NCBI RefSeq assembly: GCF_003991975.1 | Contig: NZ_CP029822.1 | Coordinates: 930,001 to 994,000, forward strand | Source of the DNA: Entomomonas moraniae | GTDB lineage: Bacteria > Pseudomonadota > Gammaproteobacteria > Pseudomonadales > Pseudomonadaceae | Direction of reading: 5' to 3' | Length of the DNA: 64,000 bases | Part shown: piece after piece, positions 1 through 7,888 of the stretch | Position numbering within the stretch: the first letter of the stretch is position 1 | How the letters are laid out: the number at the start of each line of letters is the position of its first letter | Notes under the pieces: model-generated | The model's database searches: none | What the model was told of the DNA's origin: nothing | What the model saw: the letters and a program-made list of their open reading frames with translations, nothing else | Program-made: the position numbers and the translations under genes

Positions 1-43
1 CGGATTTTGAATCCGCCGCGTCTACCAATTCCGCCACCGAGGC
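1..43 (-). tRNA. tRNA-Leu(CAA), 5' part, cut by the window start
   Basis: Read on the minus strand from position 43, the sequence gives a 7-nt acceptor 5' strand (GCCTCGG), a D-arm with the GGTAGAC motif, and an anticodon stem-loop with loop TTCAAAA. This puts anticodon CAA in the centre, so the tRNA should read UUG leucine codons. The variable arm, T-arm and 3' end lie outside the window. A well-formed promoter stands just upstream. In Pseudomonas a tRNA-Leu lies near rnr, which is also in this window. Confidence 0.93.
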
Positions 44-54
44 AGGCAGTGCGC

Positions 55-83
55 ATTTTATGGTTTGGCCAGTTTATTGTCAA
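55..83 (-). promoter_or_regulatory. sigma70-type promoter of tRNA-Leu
   Basis: On the minus strand a perfect -35 box TTGACA (83-78) is followed by exactly 17 bp and a TAAAAT -10 box (60-55). A GC-rich discriminator (GCGC) comes next, then the tRNA 5' end about 12 nt further on. GC-rich discriminators are typical of stringently controlled stable-RNA promoters, so growth-rate control is inferred. Confidence 0.8.
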
Positions 84-173
84 ATTATTTATTATTAGTT
101 TAGGAATATTAAGTGCTTATTATGGTATTTATGCTATTTTGGTAAGACTCTTAAAATATTAATATCTGAAGTT

Positions 174-500
174 TTAAAAATCTTTTGTCTCTCGAAAAAT
201 AAAAAACACAAAAAATCCAAGAGAAATGAAAGCATTCACTATACCTAATAAACATATTGTTAAGATGCTAAGATGACTTTTATTTAACTCTAAATAATTT
301 AGTCCTCCCGATGTCTTTAAAGCAGGAAGAGAGATAATTTCTTCTAATATGGTAAGGCTTAAGACGACATAACCAATTGAAATGGCAATATTAAAAAGAA
401 AGAAAACGCCCCATGGTAAGTTATTCTTTTTTCGAATAACTAATGCAATAACTGTGGTAACAATATACGTTACTAATATAAAAGATAAAGCAGTAAGCAT
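174..500 (-). CDS. small predicted membrane protein of unknown function
   Basis: The 108-residue frame has three hydrophobic stretches, at about residues 1-22, 30-52 and 77-103. It has short charged connectors and a basic segment (RKKNN) after the first helix. I recognise no family. The start codon lacks a clear Shine-Dalgarno sequence, so the exact start is uncertain. It lies alone between the tRNA gene and the divergent DUF2333 gene. The strongly membrane-like composition makes it more likely to be real than a chance frame, but function cannot be inferred. Confidence 0.5.
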   Translation of the reverse strand: MLTALSFILVTYIVTTVIALVIRKKNNLPWGVFFLFNIAISIGYVVLSLTILEEIISLPALKTSGGLNYLELNKSHLSILTICLLGIVNAFISLGFFVFFIFRETKDF

Positions 501-736
501 AATCTATGGCTTCTAATTGATATTGAAAACTATCTTTGCTACAAATTTAGCTCTTTTTTGTGATAACTACAATTATCCAATAGGCTAAAAAGCTGTTTAA
601 TTCGTGAACAAAATAGAAATATGCTATATACTTAACACTTAATATAGACTTTTTTTATTACAAATAAAGTAGTAGTCAATGCCTATGTATCGTTATAATT
701 AGCCCAGTTTAATAAAGATAAGGCCGAATAATTATC

Positions 737-1798
737 ATGTTTGGATTTAAAAAGAAAGAAGTAACGGATACCAATGTAATGGATCATGTTATTGCAAAAA
801 AAACTTCAAAAATAAAGTCTAAGCTATTTTTGGTGGTGAGTAGTATTATAGGGATCTATTTACTCGTTTGCATTGGTATAGGTATTTATTGGAGTAGAGA
901 GCCTGACTTATTCTCTGTCACAGACAATGCAAAACAAGCCGCAGCTTCTTTAAATATTGCTCCCGAAAATATTCCTGTTGGATTTACGACAGTTGAAACA
1001 TTAAAAAGAATATCTTCAACATTGATTAATAAACCAGGTGGATTTTTGACCAATGATATGTTTCCTCCGGGGATATGGTTAGATAATATTCCTAGTTGGG
1101 AGATAGGAGTTCTTAAGCAAACACGTGATATGACATTGTCTATGCAACGTTCTTTTTCACGATCACAATCGCAATCTTCTGAAAACACTAATCTTTCAAA
1201 GGCATTCGAAAGCTTTAGCACCGCCCCAACGAGTTGGCTTTTCCCTGCAGCTGAAGAGCGTTATGCTCAAGGAATAGATTTTTTAAATGCCTATGAAAAG
1301 CAGTTATTAAATCCAAATAATGCCGATGGTAAATTTTATGCCCGTGCTGATAATTTGGCCGCGTGGTTGGGGCTTGTAGAAACACAATTAGGCTCTATGT
1401 CTCAACGTTTGGCAGCAAGTGTTGGTCAACAAAATATTAGTTCTATGTTGCAAGATACAACCGACTTTGTAACCGATAAAGATAAGGTCACCCAAACACC
1501 TTGGTTTCAAATAGATAATGTTTTCTATGAGGCACGAGGACAAGCGTGGGCCCTTTCATTATTATTACGTGCAGTTGAAGTAGATTTTAAAGATGTGTTA
1601 GCTAAAAAAGAAGCTCAAACAAGCCTTAAGCAAATCATTCGTGATTTAGAAGCAACCCAGCAAACTGTTTGGAGTCCTGTGATTTTAAATGGTTCTGGTT
1701 TTGGTTTTTTAGCTAATCACTCGTTAGTCATGGCCAGTTATATTTCAAGGGCGAATGCTGCTATCATCGATCTACGTCGCCTATTAGAACAGGGTTAA
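737..1798 (+). CDS. DUF2333 family inner-membrane-anchored protein
   Basis: The 353-residue protein has a single N-terminal membrane anchor at about residues 28-50, after a basic cytoplasmic segment. A long, mostly helical and probably periplasmic domain follows, with conserved-looking stretches around GFLTNDMFPPGIWLDN and WFQIDNVFYEARGQAWAL. This matches the DUF2333 family, which in Pseudomonas sits directly upstream of the SUI1/YciH gene, as it does here (4-nt gap). The molecular role of the family is not established. The pairing suggests cotranscription but does not reveal function. Confidence 0.85.
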   Translation: MFGFKKKEVTDTNVMDHVIAKKTSKIKSKLFLVVSSIIGIYLLVCIGIGIYWSREPDLFSVTDNAKQAAASLNIAPENIPVGFTTVETLKRISSTLINKPGGFLTNDMFPPGIWLDNIPSWEIGVLKQTRDMTLSMQRSFSRSQSQSSENTNLSKAFESFSTAPTSWLFPAAEERYAQGIDFLNAYEKQLLNPNNADGKFYARADNLAAWLGLVETQLGSMSQRLAASVGQQNISSMLQDTTDFVTDKDKVTQTPWFQIDNVFYEARGQAWALSLLLRAVEVDFKDVLAKKEAQTSLKQIIRDLEATQQTVWSPVILNGSGFGFLANHSLVMASYISRANAAIIDLRRLLEQG

Positions 1799-1802
1799 GT
1801 CT

Positions 1803-2168
1803 GTGGCTAAGAAATCTTCTTTATCTGATTTAGGTGGATTAGTTTATTCAACAGATACAGGGCGCACTTGCCCTGTATGCCGTCAACCAGTTGTTGAATG
1901 CTGTTGTAATACATTAATTCCATCAGGAGATGGGATCGCTCGAGTTCGCCGAGAGAGTAAAGGGAGGGGGGGGAAAACAGTTTCAACAATTACGGGAATT
2001 GCGCTTAGTGAAAAAGAGTTAAAAGAGCTAGCCGCAGTCTTAAAACGTAAATGTGGCACTGGCGGTACTTTAAAAGAAGGAGTTATTGAAATTCAGGGTG
2101 ACCATGTTGAGCTTTTATTGAATGAGCTGATTAAACGTGGCTTTCTAGCAAAAAAATCAGGCGGATAA
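1803..2168 (+). CDS. yciH: SUI1/YciH-type translation initiation factor homologue
   Basis: The 121-residue protein begins at a GTG codon 4 nt after the DUF2333 stop. It has a short N-terminal Cys cluster (CPVCRQPVVECCC), then a SUI1/eIF1 fold at about residues 45-118 with the signature GGKTVSTITGI and the CGTGGTLKEGVIEIQGDH segment typical of YciH. Bacterial YciH is related to eukaryotic eIF1 and is thought to affect start-site fidelity during initiation. It is slightly longer than the E. coli protein (108 aa). It is probably cotranscribed with the upstream DUF2333 gene. Confidence 0.9.
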   Translation: MAKKSSLSDLGGLVYSTDTGRTCPVCRQPVVECCCNTLIPSGDGIARVRRESKGRGGKTVSTITGIALSEKELKELAAVLKRKCGTGGTLKEGVIEIQGDHVELLLNELIKRGFLAKKSGG

Positions 2169-2303
2169 ATTTTAGATATTTCATCATTGATAAGATTTAG
2201 TCTTTCGCTCAATCTTATGTTCTAACTCTATTTAGCTATCAACACTTAATGGTTTCTTAATAAATATTAAGTAGCACTTGTAAATTGTGACATTATATTT
2301 TAA

Positions 2304-2470
2304 TGTAGCCCCTCGTTTTGCGTTAGGAAACGGGAAGTAGGTGTGAGAATCCTACGCTGCCCCCGCAACGGTAATTGACAGCAACACAGCACTACACTTT
2401 ATTAACCCACTGTAATTTAATTATGGGAAGGGAAAGTCTGTAGGTCATAAGCCCGGAGACCGACCTAAAA
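2304..2470 (+). promoter_or_regulatory. cobalamin (adenosylcobalamin) riboswitch upstream of btuB
   Basis: The conserved elements occur in order: GGAAACGGGAA at about 2326-2336, GGTGTGAGAATCCTACGCTG, the CCCCCGCAACGGTAA core at about 2360-2374, and the B12 box GCCCGGAGACCGACCT at 2451-2466. Beyond it, a short GCAGC/GCTGC hairpin (2521-2540) followed by GTTTTT could be the expression-platform terminator. The btuB ribosome-binding site lies just beyond that. The expected behaviour is repression of btuB when cobalamin is plentiful. Confidence 0.95.
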
Positions 2471-2585
2471 TACATCTGTATTAAGCGCAATGACTCCTGG
2501 TGTAGCGGAGGGTTTCACCAGCAGCTGTGTTCTATGCTGCCTGTTTTTCCCTCCTCAAAAGCCTTTATAACTTTTGAGGACTTTC

Positions 2586-4538
2586 ATGAAGCAATCATTA
2601 TTTTACCCCATCCCTTTAATGCTAGCAGTTACTACTTCTGCATGGGCGGAAACAAAAACATCAAAAGAAACCTTAGATGATGCATTAAAGCTAGATACTA
2701 TTGTTGTAACCGCAAATCGTGATGCTCAACCACGTTCAGAAACGAATGCGGCCGTGAGTGTTTTTACTCGTGAAGATATTGATCGATTACAACCATCAAG
2801 TGTAGCTGACCTACTCAACAGAGTTCCGGGCGTACAAGTAACTCAAACAGGGGGAAGAGGCTCTGTAACCAGTGTTTTTATTCGTGGAACAAAAACGGCT
2901 CAAAGTCTCGTTTTGATTGATGGTCAACGTGTTGGTTCTGCATCAGCGGGAGGGGCATCTCTACAATATTTATCTATGGATCAGATTGAGCGGGTTGAGG
3001 TTTTACGTGGCTCTCGCTCAGCTATTTATGGTGCCGATGCTATTGGTGGGGTTATTCAAATTTTTACTCGCCGAGCAAATGGGAACGGTATTAATCCTCG
3101 TCTACGTGTAGCATTCGGTAATAGAGGGACACAAGAGAGTGCATTAGGTCTTTCGGGTGGAACTGATAAAACACGGTTTAGTCTTAATGCTGCATTGAAT
3201 GAAACTAATGGTATTGATCGCACTAGACGTTCATTCCCCAGTGATAGCGACCATGATGGATACCGTAATAAATCGTTTAGTTTTACGTTTAGTTATCAGT
3301 TAACAGATGATATTGAACTTGGTTTTAATGCATTAGATCAGCGTGGCAAGTCAGAGTACGATAATCCTTATGGGCGTTATGATTCCTCTACGTATATGAC
3401 TTATGCCACTACAAAGCCTTATAATCTTTTTGCTTTAAATAGTACGTCTGCTTATCTTAATTATCATATCAATGATGTATGGACTTCTCGACTTGAGGTA
3501 GGCCATGCCGAAGATAAATTAAAGAGCAAAGATAAATTCTCAACAGAGTCCTCTGTTTATAACACGTATCGTGACTCTGCAACATGGCTTAATACCATTG
3601 ATCTTGATGAAAAAAATAGAGTATTACTTGGCCTTGACTATTTAAATGATAAACTTCATGCAAGTACTGATTACAACAGAACAAGCCGCTGGAATAGGGC
3701 AGGTTTTATTCAATATGATTTCAAAGGTGATTTAATTTTTACTGAGGTAGGATTACGTCACGATAAAAATCAGCAGTTTGGCAGTAAAAACACATGGAAT
3801 GGAAGTGTTGGTTTTAATATTAACTCAACTAACCAGTTAATTTTTTCTTATGCCGAGGGCTTTCGTGTACCTACCTTCAACGATACTTATGCTCCACTTG
3901 GTTGGGGCGCCAATCCAAACCTTAAGCCTGAACGCTCTAAAAGTTATGAAATGCAATGGCGTAGTCAGTTAGCGGATAAAACCTATTTTGAAGCGTCGCT
4001 CTATCACACGTTAATACGTGATGCTATTGTGTACAGTGATATTGAAATGCAAAATATCGACAAAGCTAGAATTAATGGTTTTGAAGCTAGTTTACAGCAG
4101 GAGTTAAGTAACCAATTATTTGCTAATATTGCACTGAGTATGGTTGATCCACGCGATGCTAAAACAGGGCATACATTACCTAATCAAGCACGTAGAACAC
4201 TGAATGTTGATCTTGATAAACAATTAGGTAATTTTACTGTCGGGGCTACTTGGTCTTTAGTCAGTTCTAGTTATGGTGATACCGCTAATAAGATAAGTAT
4301 TCCTGGCTATGGGTTACTTGGCATTCGTAGTAGTTGGCAAGCCACACCTGAATTAAAGTTTGATGCAAAAGTCGATAATCTTTTAGATCGCTCTTATTAT
4401 CGTGCAACCTATAACTTTAAACCTGATCCTAATAACTGGACAATGCCAACCACACCGTATGGTTATAGGGAAGAGGGGATTACAGTATTGGTCGGGTTAA
4501 CATGGACACCTGATTTCTTTAATAAAAAGCGACTTTAA
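2586..4538 (+). CDS. btuB: TonB-dependent vitamin B12 receptor BtuB
   Basis: I place the start at the ATG at 2586, five bases after a GAGGA ribosome-binding site. A TTG twelve bases upstream is in frame but lacks such a site. The 650-residue product has a signal peptide ending near AWA at about residue 22. A TonB box (DTIVVTA) and a plug domain follow, with the motifs LLNRVPGVQV, VFIRGTKTAQSLVLIDGQRV and VEVLRGSRSAIYGADAIGG. The rest is a long beta-barrel with a terminal dependent-receptor motif around NLLDRSYY. The cobalamin riboswitch directly upstream makes BtuB the natural call. It would import cobalamins across the outer membrane using TonB-ExbBD energy. No btuFCD genes follow here. Confidence 0.93.
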   Translation: MKQSLFYPIPLMLAVTTSAWAETKTSKETLDDALKLDTIVVTANRDAQPRSETNAAVSVFTREDIDRLQPSSVADLLNRVPGVQVTQTGGRGSVTSVFIRGTKTAQSLVLIDGQRVGSASAGGASLQYLSMDQIERVEVLRGSRSAIYGADAIGGVIQIFTRRANGNGINPRLRVAFGNRGTQESALGLSGGTDKTRFSLNAALNETNGIDRTRRSFPSDSDHDGYRNKSFSFTFSYQLTDDIELGFNALDQRGKSEYDNPYGRYDSSTYMTYATTKPYNLFALNSTSAYLNYHINDVWTSRLEVGHAEDKLKSKDKFSTESSVYNTYRDSATWLNTIDLDEKNRVLLGLDYLNDKLHASTDYNRTSRWNRAGFIQYDFKGDLIFTEVGLRHDKNQQFGSKNTWNGSVGFNINSTNQLIFSYAEGFRVPTFNDTYAPLGWGANPNLKPERSKSYEMQWRSQLADKTYFEASLYHTLIRDAIVYSDIEMQNIDKARINGFEASLQQELSNQLFANIALSMVDPRDAKTGHTLPNQARRTLNVDLDKQLGNFTVGATWSLVSSSYGDTANKISIPGYGLLGIRSSWQATPELKFDAKVDNLLDRSYYRATYNFKPDPNNWTMPTTPYGYREEGITVLVGLTWTPDFFNKKRL

Positions 4539-4556
4539 GGTCGCTTTATTATTTTT
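4526..4556. terminator. shared bidirectional terminator between btuB and ydbL
   Basis: A perfect 8-bp stem, AAAGCGAC (4526-4533) with GTCGCTTT (4540-4547), encloses a 6-nt loop and is followed by an AT-rich ATTATTTTTT tail. The btuB stop codon lies in the loop and the ydbL stop lies in the tail, so the hairpin can serve both converging genes. Confidence 0.8.
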
Positions 4557-4893
4557 TCTTCCATGTGCTATTAATATTGATATATTGGCCAGCAGGAGTT
4601 TTTTCTTGTGCTTTTTGCCCTGCCATCTTTTCTATATCATTTAATGTAATACCATTTTTTTTCGCTAGTGCCTGATATTCTTTTTTACGTGCCTCATTAA
4701 TTAACTGAGCAATTTCACTAGCGCTACCTTCATTTTTTACTACCCCGAGATAACCGTTGCTCATTTCTCCGACTAGTCCCGCGCTTTTAGCTTGGGCTAA
4801 TGAACTCATCGCCTCATTCAAACTCATTGCAGCGACAGGTAAAGAAAGGGTTGTCGCCAATAATGCTGTTGTCAACACTTTACGTAAACTCAT
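4549..4893 (-). CDS. ydbL: YdbL family (DUF1318) periplasmic protein
   Basis: The 114-residue protein has a Sec signal peptide at about residues 1-22 (ending LPVAA) and a DUF1318-type mature region (SLNEAMSSLAQAKSAGLVGE, NGYLG, EIAQLINEARKKEYQALAKKNG). It is the third gene of a ydbH-ynbE-ydbL set, as in E. coli. There YdbL is a periplasmic partner that affects the YnbE-YdbH lipid-transport bridge. The ribosome-binding site (AAGGAGAC) is good. It ends in the terminator shared with btuB. Confidence 0.9.
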   Translation of the reverse strand: MSLRKVLTTALLATTLSLPVAAMSLNEAMSSLAQAKSAGLVGEMSNGYLGVVKNEGSASEIAQLINEARKKEYQALAKKNGITLNDIEKMAGQKAQEKTPAGQYININSTWKKK

Positions 4894-4904
4894 GATCAGT
4901 CTCC

Positions 4905-5093
4905 TTAGAACAAGCCGCTTGAGCTGTTAAAAATACCATCTAATTCTTTATCAACTTTAATATAGATATCATGTTGAATTTTTACATTTAAATTAATATC
5001 AATTGGTTTGTCTGAGGGTTGAACCTTTACTGTAGGAGTACACCCACTCAATAAACCAACTGCTAATAAAAAAGTAAGTAGTCCTACCTTCAT
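4905..5093 (-). CDS. ynbE: YnbE family outer-membrane lipoprotein
   Basis: I choose the ATG at 5093 because AAGGGG stands just upstream and it places the signal peptide at the N-terminus. A longer frame to 5132 lacks this support. The 62-residue product has a lipoprotein signal ending in LLSGC, with Cys at about residue 18. A short region rich in beta-prone residues follows (PIDINLNVKIQHDIYIKVD). In E. coli the YnbE lipoprotein stacks onto YdbH to complete an intermembrane bridge for phospholipids. Its position between ydbH and ydbL supports the assignment. Confidence 0.88.
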   Translation of the reverse strand: MKVGLLTFLLAVGLLSGCTPTVKVQPSDKPIDINLNVKIQHDIYIKVDKELDGIFNSSSGLF

Positions 5094-5143
5094 ACAAGCC
5101 CCTTCATCATTTAAAAACATCTGTTTTATCATAATATGGTTAT

Positions 5144-7663
5144 TTATTTTTTACTAGCCCCTTGTTGTAAACGTTTTTGTACCCGTTTTTGGATAATATC
5201 ACTGACTCTATCACTGAGTTGTAATGTTGTCATTAGTGCAGGAATATTTTCTTGTAGACTAATGTTAAGGTTAACAGCCTGTCCATCTTTGACATCAGGG
5301 TTCTTGCCTTTTATTTGTAATCCTAAAATAGCATTGCCTTGATCGTACGAAATCTGGCTACTCAAGACTGAATATTGAAAGTTTTCTAGAGCATCCGTTA
5401 CAAGCTTCATATTGGGATTGTTTTCACCAACTGCTTTAATAGCAGGAGAGTTGAATTTTATATAACCAGCTTTACGTGCAGCTAGCTTTCCTTCTTTAAT
5501 ATCAAGCCCTGTATTAGTAATAATGATAGGAAGATAACCATCAATATCACCTTCACCATTTAAACCTTCTGTAGGGTAAGCCTTTAAAATATCTTTTAAC
5601 TGTATATTTTTGATTTGCACGTTTATCTCTTGAGGTAACTTAGCTAAGTCTAATGCACCTGGTTTTAGCCAAACTTCTCCTGTAAACAATGTTAATTCTG
5701 CTTTGGTCCAGTTTAATACTCCTTCTAAAGGTTTTTTAATAGATGCGTTATACTCACCGTTAAATTGTAATGGCCCCATGTCAAAACCAGGGTTTGCTTC
5801 CGTTAAGGCCAAATCGGGTAACGCTATTTCTAATTTATTGTTGTTTACATTAATTAACACGGTACACGATAAGTCCCTAAACTCAATTCGATCAAAAATT
5901 CCTGACAAACCACTGGCATTAATTTTTGACTCTAAAGATAACGTTTTATTATCAAAAGGAATAGTCAATAGCATGTTGCTGATAGAGGTTTTACCCGTCC
6001 CTATATTTAACAGTTCAGGCCAGTCTTTAAATGTTTTTGCAAATATATTGGTATTTCTAAAGAATAGATCAGGCGTTTTCCCTTTAATGGTAAGTTGCTT
6101 TTTATAGTCTGTTATTAAGGTTAGATTAGCTACAAAATCAGCTGTGTTGGAAATCTTTGCAGCTAATAGAGTTTGTTTTGAGCTGGCATCTAAGCGACCT
6201 GTTAAACTCCAACTTTGAGTTTTTAATAACGGTTGTGCTAGTGTTTTGGTTGTTAAAGTGATAGGAGTACCCAATGACCATTGCATGCTATTATTATCTT
6301 GATAATCTATAGTGGCTTTAAGTGATTTAGCGGTGAGTTGTAAGTTTTTGGCGACAGTGTCCCGATCAATAATTAATTGTTGTGCTTTAAAACTTGCATC
6401 AGGAGAGAAAGTAACGTCAGCCTTTTGTGGTGTAATCGTTGCATTAAATGGAAGTAACAATTGAGCATTCTGTAAACTATAGCCGACCCAAGTTAGCTTA
6501 TTAGTATTTGCTTGAAAGTTGCTATCCGCCAATAGAATGGTAGTATCTTTTTGGTTAATAAATATTTTTGAATAAAGCAGCGTATTTAATTTACCCTCAG
6601 TCGTTAAACTAAGCTCAATAGCATCATTAGTTGCCGTTAACGGTTGCAGTATTAAGTTTACAACGTTGGGTTGTAAATCTTGAGGAATATTAGTTAGTAA
6701 TTTAGAGGATAAATTGGTTAAGGTCAGGTCTACATTAATTTTTTCTACTTTGGGGAGAGAGTTATCTATCAGTACTTTTGTTTGTAATAGCCCTTGCAAA
6801 TGCCCTAAATGAATTATGGGCCAAGGGTTAGGTAGTGAGGCATCAATGCTTATCTCTCCTTTTTCAGCTCTAAGTGTCATCAGCCCATCAGGAAAATAAA
6901 GCTGCCAGTTTGCATCAACTTTGGCTTCATAAGGAATATTAGTAAAAACCTTTTGATTGGGCAGAAAATACTGCATAAAAGAAAATAACTGAGATGTATT
7001 TTGAATTTTATAAAGATTAAAGCTTCCTTGCCAATGCTTTAGTGTTTCATCAATTTGTGTGCTCAATGATATCAGTGGTTCTTTATTAAAGTTTGTATCT
7101 AATATTAACGTGAACAGCTCAGGTTTCTGATAAAGTTCGGCTTTTATATATAATAGCTGCAAGTTCTCATTCACTGTAGCAACTAGTGTGATAGGCTTAT
7201 TAGCGTTGGATGTTTGTAATAACTCAGCACTGCCAGAAAGATTACAAAAGCTAGAAGAGCAGGGTATCGATAAATCAAATTTTTCTATCTTAATCCGATG
7301 AGGAGCCCAATTCAAATTATCTAAAAAACGCTTTAGTTCAATTTGGCTAGCTTTTTCTTTCTCTTTTATAATATAATCACCAAGTTGTACTTTTACGTCT
7401 AAGTGTTTTATTGTTAATGTAGAAAAAGAAAGCATAACATTTTGGCTGGTGGTGGTTGTTAAGGTACCATCGCTAGACTGTTGATCAATCGTTAGCTTCT
7501 CAAATGTTATTCCTTTAATACCTACCTGTATGTTTTGCCAGTCAACCGTTAAACCTAAATCGTGCTTTACTTCTTGTATTTTAAGTACGCCATAAACAAT
7601 AAGTAATGTTAACAGTAAAAAAACTATTAACAGTATTCTAAGTAGCTTGGTGAACGATTTCAT
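5144..7663 (-). CDS. ydbH: YdbH family AsmA-like intermembrane phospholipid-transport protein
   Basis: The 839-residue protein has one N-terminal membrane helix (about residues 8-28) and then a long repetitive beta-strand-rich periplasmic region, typical of AsmA/TamB-like bridge proteins. The C-terminal part carries the YdbH-type segment (INVQIKNIQLKDILKAYPTEGLNGEGDIDGYLPI), ending in a basic tail near the outer-membrane side. In E. coli, YdbH, TamB and YhdP have overlapping roles in moving phospholipids to the outer membrane. It is the first gene of a ydbH-ynbE-ydbL operon. The short intergenic spacings indicate one transcript. Confidence 0.9.
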   Translation of the reverse strand: MKSFTKLLRILLIVFLLLTLLIVYGVLKIQEVKHDLGLTVDWQNIQVGIKGITFEKLTIDQQSSDGTLTTTTSQNVMLSFSTLTIKHLDVKVQLGDYIIKEKEKASQIELKRFLDNLNWAPHRIKIEKFDLSIPCSSSFCNLSGSAELLQTSNANKPITLVATVNENLQLLYIKAELYQKPELFTLILDTNFNKEPLISLSTQIDETLKHWQGSFNLYKIQNTSQLFSFMQYFLPNQKVFTNIPYEAKVDANWQLYFPDGLMTLRAEKGEISIDASLPNPWPIIHLGHLQGLLQTKVLIDNSLPKVEKINVDLTLTNLSSKLLTNIPQDLQPNVVNLILQPLTATNDAIELSLTTEGKLNTLLYSKIFINQKDTTILLADSNFQANTNKLTWVGYSLQNAQLLLPFNATITPQKADVTFSPDASFKAQQLIIDRDTVAKNLQLTAKSLKATIDYQDNNSMQWSLGTPITLTTKTLAQPLLKTQSWSLTGRLDASSKQTLLAAKISNTADFVANLTLITDYKKQLTIKGKTPDLFFRNTNIFAKTFKDWPELLNIGTGKTSISNMLLTIPFDNKTLSLESKINASGLSGIFDRIEFRDLSCTVLINVNNNKLEIALPDLALTEANPGFDMGPLQFNGEYNASIKKPLEGVLNWTKAELTLFTGEVWLKPGALDLAKLPQEINVQIKNIQLKDILKAYPTEGLNGEGDIDGYLPIIITNTGLDIKEGKLAARKAGYIKFNSPAIKAVGENNPNMKLVTDALENFQYSVLSSQISYDQGNAILGLQIKGKNPDVKDGQAVNLNISLQENIPALMTTLQLSDRVSDIIQKRVQKRLQQGASKK

Positions 7664-7888
7664 CTTAATACTTACCTAACAGCGTGTTATATTCATTAAT
7701 TAAATGATTTTACGTAAATACAACACTGAGCATCAACAGTTATAAAATTATATTTTTAATACTAACTGATACATAACAATTATTATAGAGGCCAAAGAAT
7801 TAAAATAACTGTACAATGAAGTATTGTAAATTTATAGACTCTGTAATAAAACATTACAATTTGAATAATTGAGGATAATTAAAAACAC

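Noticed and set aside
2574-2585. TTG start for btuB upstream of the ATG
   Set aside because: The ATG at 2586 has a GAGGA site at the right distance and gives a clean signal peptide; the TTG overlaps that site.
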